Assembly (NCBI GenBank): GCA_963695645.1
Contig: CAVOHC010000013.1
Span: 62,001-126,000 of the forward strand
DNA from: DATBGO01 sp963695645
GTDB lineage: Bacteria > Actinomycetota > Actinomycetes > Streptosporangiales > Streptosporangiaceae
DNA length: 64,000 bases
Direction: 5' to 3'
Shown: positions 36,140 to 44,599 of the stretch, one piece after another
Position numbering within the stretch: position 1 is the first letter of the stretch
Layout of the letters: each line of letters opens with the position of its first letter
Translations under genes and position numbers: made by a program
The notes under the pieces: generated by a model
Database searches by the model: none
What the model was told of the DNA's origin: nothing
Seen by the model: the letters and a program-made list of their open reading frames with translations, nothing else

Positions 36140-37438
36140 ATGACAACGCGCCAGCCAGCCGAGCGGTGGGTGTTCTGGCAGGCCCTGGATTCAGGCAGGC
36201 TCCTGCTGCTCGCCGCCGCCGCCATGCTGGTCGTGGCCGGGCTCGCGCAGACCGCGGCCGTCAAGGTCCAGCAGCCCGCTACCGCGGTGGCCTTCGGCTG
36301 CCTGATCGCGTTCGGCGAGCTGCTCAGGCTGAGCCTGCCGGGCAACAGGGAAGCCGCGCCCATCGCGACGACCGGCGCGCTGGCCTATGCGCTGCTGCTG
36401 CATGTCGCCAGGCAGGACGGGAACGCGCCGCCGCACGTTCGGGCGCTTCAGGTGATCGCGGTCACCGCGGTCGGCATGACCCTCGGCGCGCTGCCGCACG
36501 TCGCGGCGGGCCGGTCGGCGGGCCTGACCGGGATGGCGTCCAGGCTGGTCGCTGTCGGCTGCGTTGCGTTCATCTTCCGGCCGTTAGCCACCAGCCAAGT
36601 TCTCAACGCCCACCGGAACTGGTGGATCGCGCTGGCCGCGATGGCGGTCTCGGCTACGGTCGGCTGGCTGGTCGAAGCCGTCATCGGAGCCCTGATCAGG
36701 GCGGACGACCTGGGTGCCCGGTTCTCGGTCGCGCTATGGGACGAGATGCGGGTGCTGGCGCCGCTCGGGGCTGCGGTCGGCGCTTCCGCCGTGATCACCG
36801 TCTTCGCCGCCGAGATCATGGGACTTTCCGAGCTCGCTGTCTTCATCGGGCCGCTGCTTGTCACGCAGGTCGCGTTCCGCAGGTATGCCGGGATCCAGGC
36901 GACGTACCTGCAGACTGTCCGCGCCCTGGCCAGGGTCACCGAGGTCGGCGGCTACGTGGAAAGCGGACATTCCCGGCGGGTCAGCAGGCTCGCGGTCGCG
37001 GTCGGGCAGGAACTCGGCATGCCGGAACATGACCTGCTCGATCTGGAGTACGCGGCGCTGATGCACGACATCGGCCAGCTCGCGCTTCCGGACCCGATTC
37101 CCGGCGGGGCCACCGTGCTTGTCTCCCCGGCCGACCAGCGGCGCATAGCCGAGCTCGGCTCGGACGTGATCCGGCAGGCGGGGGTTCTTGACAAGGTGGC
37201 GGAACTGGTCCGCTGCCAGAACTGGCCGGCCAACGGCCACGACCCGGAGCCGCCCGTGGGCAGCAGGATCATCCGGGCCGCCAACGCATTCGATGACCTG
37301 GTCGGGGGGTCAACCGACCGGGACCGCACCGCTGCGGCGCTGGAGCGACTGCGGCTCGATACCGCCGCCGAGTACGACGCGGGGGTCGTCGAGGCGCTCA
37401 GTGAGGTCGCGGGACGGCGGCTGGCCAGCCGCCTGTAG
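36140..37438 (+). CDS. Membrane HD-domain protein, degenerate HD-GYP paralogue
   Basis: 432 residues with the same architecture as its upstream neighbour: six to seven membrane segments up to about residue 250, then an HD domain. The helix VRALARVTEVGGYVESGHSR and LMHDIGQLALPDPIPGG keep the His-Asp metal pair, but the GYP motif and the following H-H-E block are missing; RCQNWPANGHDPEPPVGSRI stands there. It may be a regulatory, non-hydrolytic partner. Start ATG 36140 has ggggagcagcc upstream, and the gap to the preceding gene is 15 bases, so the pair is an operon. The C-terminus (AAEYDAGVVEALSEV) follows the HD-GYP fold. Confidence 0.82.
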   Translation: MTTRQPAERWVFWQALDSGRLLLLAAAAMLVVAGLAQTAAVKVQQPATAVAFGCLIAFGELLRLSLPGNREAAPIATTGALAYALLLHVARQDGNAPPHVRALQVIAVTAVGMTLGALPHVAAGRSAGLTGMASRLVAVGCVAFIFRPLATSQVLNAHRNWWIALAAMAVSATVGWLVEAVIGALIRADDLGARFSVALWDEMRVLAPLGAAVGASAVITVFAAEIMGLSELAVFIGPLLVTQVAFRRYAGIQATYLQTVRALARVTEVGGYVESGHSRRVSRLAVAVGQELGMPEHDLLDLEYAALMHDIGQLALPDPIPGGATVLVSPADQRRIAELGSDVIRQAGVLDKVAELVRCQNWPANGHDPEPPVGSRIIRAANAFDDLVGGSTDRDRTAAALERLRLDTAAEYDAGVVEALSEVAGRRLASRL

Positions 37439-37448
37439 GCTGCCGGAC

Positions 37449-38786
37449 GTGTTCGAATCGGTCCTGATCGCCAATCGCGGCGAGATCGCGCGACGGGTGA
37501 TCAGGACCGCCGGGCGGATGGGCATCGCGACCATCGCGGTGCACTCGGAAGCGGACACCGACCTGCCCTATGTCCGCGAGGCAGATCATGCGGTGCAGCT
37601 CGGGGGCGCCCATCCCGCCAGCAGCTACCTTGACGCCGATGCCATTATCGCTGCCGCCGTGGCGACCGGGGCGCAGGCCATCCACCCCGGCTACGGATTC
37701 CTGGCCGAGAATCCCGCGTTCGCTGCCAGGGTCGCCGAGGCCGGCCTGATCTGGGTCGGGCCGCCGCCCGAGGCGATAGAGCAGATGGGCGACAAGATCA
37801 ACGCCAGGAACCTGATGGAGCGGGCGGGCATTCCTGTCTCCGCGGGCAGCAGGGAGCCGGTCACGAGCCTGGCGGCGGCGGTCGCCGAGGCGGACCGGAT
37901 CGGCTACCCGGTGATGATCAAGGCTGTCGCCGGCGGCGGCGGCATCGGGATGAGCGCTGCCGCGAACGAGGCCGAGCTGCGCACCGGCTTCGAGACCGCG
38001 CGATCGCGCGCCGAGCGGTTCTTCGGCAGCCCCGCGATCCTGCTGGAACGCTACGTCAGCCAGGCCCGCCACGTTGAGGTGCAGATCCTCGGGCTGAACG
38101 ACTCGCGGGTGGTCGCCCTCGGCGAGCGGGACTGCTCGGTGCAGCGGCGCCATCAGAAGGTGGCGGAGGAGACGCCGTCTCCTGGTGTCGGCCCGGAGCT
38201 GCGAGCCAGGATGCTGCAGGCGGCGATCCGGGCCGGGGAGGCCGTCGGCTACCGGGGAGCGGGCACGGTGGAGTGCCTGGTCGACAGCGCGGCGCAGGAT
38301 TTCGTGTTTCTCGAGATGAACACCAGGCTCCAGGTCGAGCACCCGGTCACCGAGATGGTCACCGGGATCGACCTGGTCGAGCAGCAGTTCCTGATCGCCG
38401 CTGGCGGCGACGTCAGCTTCGGTCCCGCGGCCGTCGCCCCGGCCGGCCACGCGCTGGAACTGCGGGTCTACGCGGAGGACCCGAAGCGCTTCCTGCCGAG
38501 CCCTGGCCTGATCACCGAGTGGGCGGAGCCGTCAGGCCCCGGTATCCGGATCGACGCTGGTTATGCGGCGGGCAACGAGGTAACGCCGTTCTACGATCCG
38601 CTGCTGGCCAAGCTGTGCGCGTACGGCGCCAATCGCGGCCAGGCCCTGGACCGTGCTCGCGGCGCGGTGGCATCCTTCCGGATTGCCGGGCCCAAGACCA
38701 ACCTGGAGTTCCACGCGGAATTGCTCGACAGCGCGGAGTTCGCCAGCGGCCGATACGATACGTCAGTCGTTGCCCGGCTGCGATGA
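37449..38786 (+). CDS. Biotin carboxylase (acetyl/propionyl-CoA carboxylase alpha-type), carboxylase domain only
   Basis: 445 residues, ATP-grasp fold. It carboxylates biotin with ATP and bicarbonate. Motifs: FESVLIANRGEIARRVIRTA, the Gly-rich ATP loop KAVAGGGGIGMS, ILLERYVSQARHVEVQI, LGERDCSVQRRHQKVAEETP, and FLEMNTRLQVEHPVTEMVTG. GTG 37449 is the start because the family begins with this Rossmann strand; the open frame upstream is a shadow of the HD gene. It has no fused biotinyl domain. A separate 70-residue biotinyl protein follows 72 bases later and is the natural carrier. No carboxyltransferase gene is nearby. Confidence 0.92.
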   Translation: MFESVLIANRGEIARRVIRTAGRMGIATIAVHSEADTDLPYVREADHAVQLGGAHPASSYLDADAIIAAAVATGAQAIHPGYGFLAENPAFAARVAEAGLIWVGPPPEAIEQMGDKINARNLMERAGIPVSAGSREPVTSLAAAVAEADRIGYPVMIKAVAGGGGIGMSAAANEAELRTGFETARSRAERFFGSPAILLERYVSQARHVEVQILGLNDSRVVALGERDCSVQRRHQKVAEETPSPGVGPELRARMLQAAIRAGEAVGYRGAGTVECLVDSAAQDFVFLEMNTRLQVEHPVTEMVTGIDLVEQQFLIAAGGDVSFGPAAVAPAGHALELRVYAEDPKRFLPSPGLITEWAEPSGPGIRIDAGYAAGNEVTPFYDPLLAKLCAYGANRGQALDRARGAVASFRIAGPKTNLEFHAELLDSAEFASGRYDTSVVARLR

Positions 38787-38858
38787 TGACGCTGATCGCA
38801 GACAATGGTGGTAGCGCAGCCTGGCACCGATCGCCAGGCAGGACGCGAGGAGGTGCGC

Positions 38859-39071
38859 GTGATCGAAGTCCGCGCCGAGATGGTCGCGAACGTGTGGAAG
38901 GTCGTGGCAGCCGAGGGCACCGCGGTAGCCGACGGTGACACGATCGTCATCCTCGAATCGATGAAAATGGAAATCCCGGTCCTGGCCGAGGGATCGGGCA
39001 CGATCACGAAGCTCTCGGTGGCCGAGGGCGACGTGGTCCAGGAAGGCGACATGATCGCGGTCATCGAATGA
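38859..39071 (+). CDS. Small biotin/lipoyl carrier protein (TB7.3-like)
   Basis: 70 residues forming a single biotinyl domain. The biotinylated Lys sits in ESMKMEIPV, the canonical M-K-M motif; GDTIVILE and VAEGDVVQEGDMIAVIE flank it. GTG 38859 is preferred over the upstream frame start because gcgaggagg lies five bases upstream and the fold starts at IEVRAEM. The stop overlaps the next ATG (ATGA at 39068-39071). It is homologous to the mycobacterial biotinylated protein TB7.3, which lies in the same sigH-pdtaS neighbourhood. Confidence 0.9.
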   Translation: MIEVRAEMVANVWKVVAAEGTAVADGDTIVILESMKMEIPVLAEGSGTITKLSVAEGDVVQEGDMIAVIE

Positions 39072-39493
39072 AGCCGGACACGAGCGCGGCCCTTTCGGTC
39101 GGGCTGCGGGCTAACGTACGCGCGGTCGTCACCGAGGACGACACGGCCATGGCGATGGGCAGCGGAGACGTCCCCGTGCTCGCGACGCCACGGCTGCTCG
39201 CACTCGCCGAGGCGGCCGCGATCGCGGCGATAGCCCCGTACCTGGACGAGGCGTCCACTTCGGTAGGCACTGCGGCGAGCCTGGAGCACAAGCGTGCCAG
39301 CCCGCTGACCGAGGAACTCGTCGTCGAGGCTGAGCTTACCGAGGTGGACGGGGAACGGCTCGTGTTCAGCTTCATCGCCCGGGTCTGGAATCCCGCGGAG
39401 GACCTGGTGGTCGGCGCGGGCAGCATGGAACGGGTCGTGGTCGACCGGGAACGTTTCGTGGCACACGCCCACCCGGCGTCAGTCGCTTCGTGA
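39068..39493 (+). CDS. Hotdog-fold thioesterase, FlK-like
   Basis: 141 residues. It resembles the fluoroacetyl-CoA thioesterase (FlK) family: VGLRANVRAVVTEDDTAMAM, LLALAEAAAIAAIAPYL, SVGTAASLEHKRASPLTEEL and VVEAELTEVDGERLVFSFIA. The substrate is not predictable; most members are generic acyl-CoA thioesterases. It overlaps the biotinyl-protein stop by four bases, so it belongs to the same operon. It converges on the thiamine-diphosphate enzyme with only eight bases between stops. Confidence 0.82.
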   Translation: MKPDTSAALSVGLRANVRAVVTEDDTAMAMGSGDVPVLATPRLLALAEAAAIAAIAPYLDEASTSVGTAASLEHKRASPLTEELVVEAELTEVDGERLVFSFIARVWNPAEDLVVGAGSMERVVVDRERFVAHAHPASVAS

Positions 39494-39501
39494 CCAGCGG
39501 C

Positions 39502-41259
39502 TCAGACGCCGGTAGTGGAGCGCGGGTAGGAGATCTTCGGGTCCGTGATGATATTGACGAGGTACGGCACGCCCGAGTCGAAGGCCCGGCGCAGGGCCGG
39601 CCCGATCTGGCCTGGCGCCGTGACGATTTCCCCGGCCCCGCCTAGCGCGCTGACCACCCTGTCATAGCGGCAACCCGGCTGCAGGTCGGCCGCGACGTCG
39701 TAGCCGTAGAGCTGTTGCATGGGATACTTCTCCAGCCCCCAGATGCCGTTATTGCCGCAAACCATCACCATGGGCAGCCGGTGCCTGACGGCGGTGTCGA
39801 CATCCATCAGCGAGAACCCGGCGGCGCCGTCCCCGAGCAGCAGTACCACCTGTGCCGACGGCCGGGCGATCCGCGCGGCGATGGCATACCCGAGGCCGGT
39901 GCCGAGGCACCCGTACGGGCCCGGGTCCAGCCAGCAGCCAGGACGCTGCGGTTCGAGGTACTTTCCCGCGTACGAGACGAAGTCGCCGCCGTCGCCGATC
40001 ACCACGGCATCGCTGTCCAGCACCCTGGCGAGCTCGCCGTAGATCCGCAAGGGATGAATCGGCTCGGTGTCGCTGCTCAGCAGCTGCGCGTCGGCGGCGA
40101 TGGCGGCATCGGCCGCGGCCTGGAGCCTGGGCAGCCAGGATCGGCTCCAGCGGGGCGGTGCAGCGCCCGCAATCGCCTGGGCGACGGCCGCAAGCTCCGC
40201 GAAGAACGCTGCCAGGTCGCCTGATGCGCGGCCGGCCAGCTCGCGGTGCCGCGCGGCGCGGTCCGCCGCGTCGACGACATGCACGACCAGGGCGGGCGGC
40301 GCCCCGTTCCGGCCGCCGTAGTCACCGTAACCGAGCCGGAAATCCAGCGCCGTGCCTGCCACGATCACCAGGTCGGCCTCGCCGAGGGCGGCCGACCGCG
40401 CCCTGGACACGAGCAGCTCGTGCCCGGCGGGCAGGATCCCGCGGCCCTGACCGTTCAGGATTACCGGCAGGGCGAGCTGCTCGGCGGCGGCCCGTGCGGT
40501 GTCCGACGCGCCGTCCAGCCACACATCCGAGCCAAGCACAAGCACCGGCCGGCTGGCCTGGGCGAGCAGCCGGGCGATATGCGCGACTGCCTCAGGATCG
40601 GGCCCGCCGGCGGCCGCCGGTCCGCCCGCTGCCGGTCCGCCCGCCGCCTGCCTGGCCGCCGCGTGGGCGTGCGCTGCTGGACGTGAGCCGGCGCTGCCGA
40701 ACAGGGCTTCCAGGCTGACGTCAAGGAAGACCGGGCCGCGGTGACGCGTCCCGGCCAGCGCGAACGCCGCATCGACAGCCGAGCCGACCCCGCCGCTTTC
40801 GTGCTCGGTCCAGGCCCGCTTCGTGATCGCGCTCAGCAGCACCGGATGATCGATCTCCTGGAGGCTGCCCGACCCCCAGCGGTAGTCGGGAGCCCGGCCG
40901 CCGATGACGACCAGGGGCGCGCCGTTGAAGTGCGCGGTGGCGATCGCGCTCACGCCATTGGTAACCCCGGGGCCGGCGGTCAGCACGGCGAGTCCGGGGC
41001 TGCGGGTAAGCCGGCCGGTGGCCTCGGCAGCGAACACCGCCGTCTGCTCGTGCCTGACGTCCACGATGCGCAGCGGCGGATCGGCTCTCACCGCGCCGTC
41101 GTACATCGGGAAGACGTGCCCGCCGGAGAGCGTGAACATGGTCTGGACGCCGTGCCATTGCGCGCCGGCGACGGCATGCGCGCCGCCGTGATCAGGTGCC
41201 TGGCCCGTATTCGGCGGCGCTCCGCTGGCCCGGGCTGCGTCCCGTTCGCTGCCGCCCAT
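39502..41259 (-). CDS. Thiamine-diphosphate-binding enzyme, acetolactate synthase-like
   Basis: 585 residues with the three-domain order of the acetolactate synthase/benzoylformate decarboxylase superfamily. The N-terminal Pyr domain has FTLSGGHVFPMYDGAV and the cofactor Glu in VRHEQTAVFAAEATGRLTR; then LTAGPGVTNGVSAIATAHFN. The middle domain carries a Gly/Ala/Pro-rich insert (residues about 205-225). The C-terminal PP domain has the metal motif GDGAAGFSLMDVDTAVRHRL to VCGNNGIWGLEKYP. Which reaction it catalyses is unclear; no small regulatory subunit gene is near. The conserved fold starts near QWHGVQTMFTLSGG, so the first 30 Ala/Gly-rich residues may be an extension or the start may be later. 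It is followed on its 5' side by a GntR regulator. Confidence 0.85.
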   Translation of the reverse strand: MGGSERDAARASGAPPNTGQAPDHGGAHAVAGAQWHGVQTMFTLSGGHVFPMYDGAVRADPPLRIVDVRHEQTAVFAAEATGRLTRSPGLAVLTAGPGVTNGVSAIATAHFNGAPLVVIGGRAPDYRWGSGSLQEIDHPVLLSAITKRAWTEHESGGVGSAVDAAFALAGTRHRGPVFLDVSLEALFGSAGSRPAAHAHAAARQAAGGPAAGGPAAAGGPDPEAVAHIARLLAQASRPVLVLGSDVWLDGASDTARAAAEQLALPVILNGQGRGILPAGHELLVSRARSAALGEADLVIVAGTALDFRLGYGDYGGRNGAPPALVVHVVDAADRAARHRELAGRASGDLAAFFAELAAVAQAIAGAAPPRWSRSWLPRLQAAADAAIAADAQLLSSDTEPIHPLRIYGELARVLDSDAVVIGDGGDFVSYAGKYLEPQRPGCWLDPGPYGCLGTGLGYAIAARIARPSAQVVLLLGDGAAGFSLMDVDTAVRHRLPMVMVCGNNGIWGLEKYPMQQLYGYDVAADLQPGCRYDRVVSALGGAGEIVTAPGQIGPALRRAFDSGVPYLVNIITDPKISYPRSTTGV

Positions 41260-41268
41260 GGGGGGAGG

Positions 41269-42093
41269 TTACCAGCTGGTAGCAGGTTTCTGTGCCGGGT
41301 GCGCCGGGCGCCGGGTCCGGGTGACAAACTTGTACCTATCGCCGCGATACCACGACTGCGACCATTCCACCGGGGTGCCCGATGCGTCGAATGCGCGCCT
41401 GCTGAGCAGCAGCAGCGGCAGCCCGGCATCCACGCCGAGCAGGCGGGCGTCTGCGGGGCTTGCGAGCACGGTCTCGATCGTCTCCTCCGCCTGCGTGAGT
41501 TCCACTCCGTAGCCGGACACGAGCGTCTCATAGAGTGAGGATGCCGAGTCCACCTTCCTGCGCAGCCCGGGGAACCGGCGCGCGGGCAGGTAGGAGACAG
41601 CGATGGCCATCGGCGCGCCGTCAGCCAGCCTGAGCCGGTGGATGCGCAGCACCCGGCCGCCTGGCCTGATGCCAAGCAGCAGGGCGAGCTCTTCGTCGGC
41701 CGGCCGGTATCCGGTGTCCAGGATCTGAGTCTGCGGGTTCAGCCCGTGGGCCCGCATCTCTTCGGTGTAGCCCGCGAGTTCAAGCAACTGGGCGACCTTC
41801 GGCGGGGCCACGAACGTGCCCTTTCCCTGCCTGCGCACCAGCCTGCCCTCGATGACAAGCTCGGCGAGCGCCTGCCGGATGGTGGTGCGCGAAGTGCCAT
41901 ACCGCTGCGCCAGCTCGCGTTCACCTGGAACGGGCGAACCGGTGGTCATCGAGCTCGTGAGCGCCAGCAGGCCGCGCTTCACGCCGTAGTACTTGGGAAG
42001 CCGGGCGCCCGCGGCTTCAGCGCGAAGATCACCGCTTGGCGTGACATCCGGTGACGTGGGGGACATCTCCCGCTGATTCGCAGTCACCCGCAC
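41269..42093 (-). CDS. GntR-family transcriptional regulator (HutC/UTRA type)
   Basis: 274 residues. A winged-helix GntR domain (GSPVPGERELAQRYGTSRTT, IRQALAELVIEGRLVRRQGK, GTFVAPP) spans about residues 45-115. It is followed by a UTRA effector domain (VLRIHRLRLADGAPMAIAVS, YLPARRFPGL, EETIETVLASPADARLLGVD, LLLLSRRAF). The start is probably at or after 42093; the first 25 residues show no conserved features. It sits just upstream of the thiamine enzyme with nine bases between, so the two may be cotranscribed and the enzyme may be its target. Confidence 0.87.
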   Translation of the reverse strand: MRVTANQREMSPTSPDVTPSGDLRAEAAGARLPKYYGVKRGLLALTSSMTTGSPVPGERELAQRYGTSRTTIRQALAELVIEGRLVRRQGKGTFVAPPKVAQLLELAGYTEEMRAHGLNPQTQILDTGYRPADEELALLLGIRPGGRVLRIHRLRLADGAPMAIAVSYLPARRFPGLRRKVDSASSLYETLVSGYGVELTQAEETIETVLASPADARLLGVDAGLPLLLLSRRAFDASGTPVEWSQSWYRGDRYKFVTRTRRPAHPAQKPATSW

Positions 42094-42143
42094 ATGGTCT
42101 CTCAGGTAGGGCCGCCTGACCCGGCAGATGCGATGATGACGGG

Positions 42144-43673
42144 GTGCCTACGATGACCAACCTTGCCCTCCGCCAGGCGGGGCTGGCCGAATCTGACGTG
42201 GAATGGCTGCACACGCTCGTCTCCGACTGGCAGCTGCTGGCCGACCTCTCCTTTGCCGATCTCGTGCTCTGGGCGCCGCTCCAGGACGGATCCGGATGGG
42301 TAGCGCTCGCTCAGATGCGGCCGACAACGGGGCCGACCGCCTTTCCCGACGACGTCGTCGGCTCGGTCAGGTCTGCCGCCGACCGGCCGTTCCTCGAGGC
42401 GGCGAGACGTGACCGGCGGATTTGCCGGGAGGGAGATCCGGAATGGAACAGCGGGGTGCCGGTCAGGCACGAGACGATACCGGTGGCCCACGGTGGCAAG
42501 GTCATCGCCGTGATCGAGCGATCCACCAACCTCAGCGCAGCGCGCACCCCCAGCCGGATGGACATCGCGTACCTGCGAGCCGCAGATGATCTTGCCCAGA
42601 TGGTGGCGGCGGGCATGTTTCCCAGTACGGGCAACGAGCCCGCATTGGTCAGGTCGCCGCGGGTGGGCGACGGTCTGCTGCGGCTCAGCCGGTCCGGCAG
42701 GGTGACCTACGCGAGCCCGAATGCGCTGTCGGCCTACCGCAGGCTCGGGCTCACCGCCGACCTGGTCGGGGCGGAACTCGGACCGCTCACGGCACAGCTG
42801 TGCATGACCTCAGCGCCTCGTGACGACTCGCTGATACTGACGGCGAGCGGCCGTGCGCATATGGAGACTGAGGTCGAAGGGAACGGCTCCGTCGTGCAGC
42901 TGCGCACCATCCCGCTGGTCGTGACCGGGGCCAGATCGGGCGCGCTCGTCCTGGTCCGTGACGTCACCGAGCTTCGGCACCGGGAGCGTGAGCTCATGAC
43001 GAAGGACGCGACGATCAAGGAGATCCATCACCGGGTCAAGAACAACCTGCAGACCGTGGCCGCGCTGCTGCGGCTCCAGGCGCGCAGGCTCGAGGCGCCG
43101 GAGGCCCGCGCCGCGCTCGAGGAAGCCGTGCGCAGGGTCGGCTCTATCGCGATCGTTCACGAGACCCTCTCCCGCACGCCCGAAGAGATCGTGGATTTCG
43201 ACGACATCGCGCGGCGGGTCGCGATGATGGCGGGGGAGGTGTCCGCGCCCGAGGCGCGGGTCACGCCCGAACTGTTGGGAAAATTCGGGCTGCTCCCGGC
43301 GTCGCTGGCGACCCCGCTGGCCCTGGTCCTGACTGAATTGCTGCAGAACGCGCTTCAGCATGGCCTGACCCGTCCGACCGGCGCTGCGCTCGGCGGGACC
43401 GTCGAGGTGAAAGCCGCCAGAAATCAGCACCGGCTGACGGTCACTGTGGCCGATAACGGGGTCGGCCTGCCGGCGGATTTCGATCTCGACTCCAGTGCCA
43501 GCCTCGGGCTGCAGATCGTCCGCACCCTGGTGATCACGGAGCTTGGCGGCCGATTGGAGATAACGCCGCAGGCCACGGGCGGCACGAAGGTGATCGTGGA
43601 GCTTCCGGTAGAGGCGCGGCTGACCGCCACCGCCAATGGCGGCCAGAGGTCAGCTGCACCGCGTGTGCACTAG
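42144..43673 (+). CDS. pdtaS: Sensor histidine kinase, PdtaS-like
   Basis: 509 residues. The N-terminal GAF-like domain contains LVSDWQLLADLSFADLVLWA and MRPTTGPTAFPDDVVGS, as in mycobacterial PdtaS. A PAS domain follows (LLRLSRSGRVTYASPNALSA). The HisKA_2-type dimerisation block KEIHHRVKNNLQTVAALLRL carries the phosphoacceptor His near residue 295, and the HATPase domain has LTELLQNALQHGL, VADNGVGLPADFDLDSSASL and GLQIVRTLV. It phosphorylates the antiterminator PdtaR in mycobacteria; no pdtaR gene lies here. Soluble. GTG 42144 gives the normal start. It is convergent with whiB1, as in Mycobacterium. Confidence 0.92.
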   Translation: MPTMTNLALRQAGLAESDVEWLHTLVSDWQLLADLSFADLVLWAPLQDGSGWVALAQMRPTTGPTAFPDDVVGSVRSAADRPFLEAARRDRRICREGDPEWNSGVPVRHETIPVAHGGKVIAVIERSTNLSAARTPSRMDIAYLRAADDLAQMVAAGMFPSTGNEPALVRSPRVGDGLLRLSRSGRVTYASPNALSAYRRLGLTADLVGAELGPLTAQLCMTSAPRDDSLILTASGRAHMETEVEGNGSVVQLRTIPLVVTGARSGALVLVRDVTELRHRERELMTKDATIKEIHHRVKNNLQTVAALLRLQARRLEAPEARAALEEAVRRVGSIAIVHETLSRTPEEIVDFDDIARRVAMMAGEVSAPEARVTPELLGKFGLLPASLATPLALVLTELLQNALQHGLTRPTGAALGGTVEVKAARNQHRLTVTVADNGVGLPADFDLDSSASLGLQIVRTLVITELGGRLEITPQATGGTKVIVELPVEARLTATANGGQRSAAPRVH

Positions 43674-43734
43674 TAGCAGAGGCAGTCAGCCCTGGCGGGG
43701 CTCACCGGTCAGGCGCCGTGCGGGTGCAGGCACT

Positions 43735-43910
43735 GTGCGGGTCAGGCGCTGTGCGGGTCAGGCGCTGTGCGGGTCAGGCGCTGTGCGGGTCAGGCGCCGT
43801 GCGGGTCAGGCGCCGTGCGGGTCAGGCGCCGTGCGGGTCAGGCGCCGTGCGGGTCAGGCGCCGTGCGGGTCAGGCGCCGTGCGGGTCAGGCGCCGTGCGG
43901 GTCAGGCGCT
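43735..43910. repeat. 16-bp tandem repeat array, 11 units, between pdtaS and whiB1
   Basis: Unit gtgcgggtcaggcgcy repeats 11 times without a break from 43735 to 43910, with a degenerate unit just before it (43719). The first four units end in T, the later ones in C. It fills the space between the converging pdtaS and whiB1 genes and overlaps the last codons of whiB1. The unit length is not a multiple of three, so it is not a coding repeat. Confidence 0.92.
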
Positions 43911-44165
43911 GGCGCCAGCCCGGACTCTGGCTGCGCGGCGCTTGAGCGCGCGCCGTTCGTCTTCGCTGAGGCCGCCCCAGACCCCGGAATCCTGGCCACT
44001 CTCGAGTGCCCACTGCAGGCATGCTTCTTGCACCGGGCAACGTTGGCACACCTGCTTGGCCTCGTCGATCTGGAGCAACGCGGGCCCTGTGTTGCCGATC
44101 GGGAAGAACAGCTCCGGGTCTACGTCACGGCAGCCGGCGTGGTGACGCCAGTCCATGAAGTCCAT
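43902..44165 (-). CDS. whiB1: WhiB-family iron-sulfur regulator (WhiB1/WblE-like)
   Basis: 87 residues. It binds a [4Fe-4S] cluster through four Cys: GCRDVDPELFF, then CQRCPVQEAC, with the G-V-W-G-G turn (SGVWGGLSEDERRALKRR) and a basic C-terminus. WhiB1 binds the principal sigma factor and the cluster reacts with nitric oxide. aaggag lies three bases before ATG 44165 and 12 before ATG 44156; most family members begin MDWRHHA, which favours 44156. The location beside pdtaS is conserved from Mycobacterium. The coding end runs into the 16-bp tandem repeat array, replacing the usual C-terminal tail. Confidence 0.93.
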   Translation of the reverse strand: MDFMDWRHHAGCRDVDPELFFPIGNTGPALLQIDEAKQVCQRCPVQEACLQWALESGQDSGVWGGLSEDERRALKRRAARVRAGASA

Positions 44166-44337
44166 CCACTCCTTCTAAGGACGGTACCGTGGCCTGGGCC
44201 CGTCACGTCAGTCGTGCTTGTGAACGATTTCACGAGCTATAACAGATGCCCGTGCTTGATAGTTCCCGAGCCGAGAAGGTCCTAACGTTCACGGGACACA
44301 CACCCCGATCGGCTCCCGAACATGCCGCCGGACACGG

Positions 44338-44595
44338 TCACGGCGACCTTGCCCGCACCCAGTCCGGGGACGCGTGGCTAGCGCGCCGCTCGCCCGGGAG
44401 CGTTACAACCTTCTCAAGCGCGGCGATCAACCGCAAGAGGCTTTGGCAAAGGTTCGGGTGGATTTCGGTGTCAGATGAGTCACAATGCGGGCATGGCACC
44501 CCGCCAGGCTCGCGCTCAAGGTCCTGAGATGGGCTTGCCTGGCCGCGGTATGCCGCCTTTATAAGGGTATAAGCCCTTCTTTCCTCGTCACCCAA
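44338..44595 (-). CDS. Possible small protein with a CxxC motif
   Basis: An 85-codon frame (MGDEERRAYTLIKAAYRGQA, then VPCPHCDSSDTEIHPNLCQS). It has CPHC and a further Cys, which might be a small zinc site, but no partner Cys pair is obvious and codon usage is less GC3-biased than in neighbouring genes. It starts four bases upstream of the lipid-kinase stop. Family not recognised; it could be spurious. Confidence 0.3.
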   Translation of the reverse strand: MGDEERRAYTLIKAAYRGQASPSQDLEREPGGVPCPHCDSSDTEIHPNLCQSLLRLIAALEKVVTLPGERRASHASPDWVRARSP

Positions 44596-44599
44596 CCCT

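Noticed and set aside
43735..43910. CRISPR array
   Set aside because: Units are contiguous 16-mers with no unique spacers and no cas genes nearby, so a simple tandem repeat is the right call.
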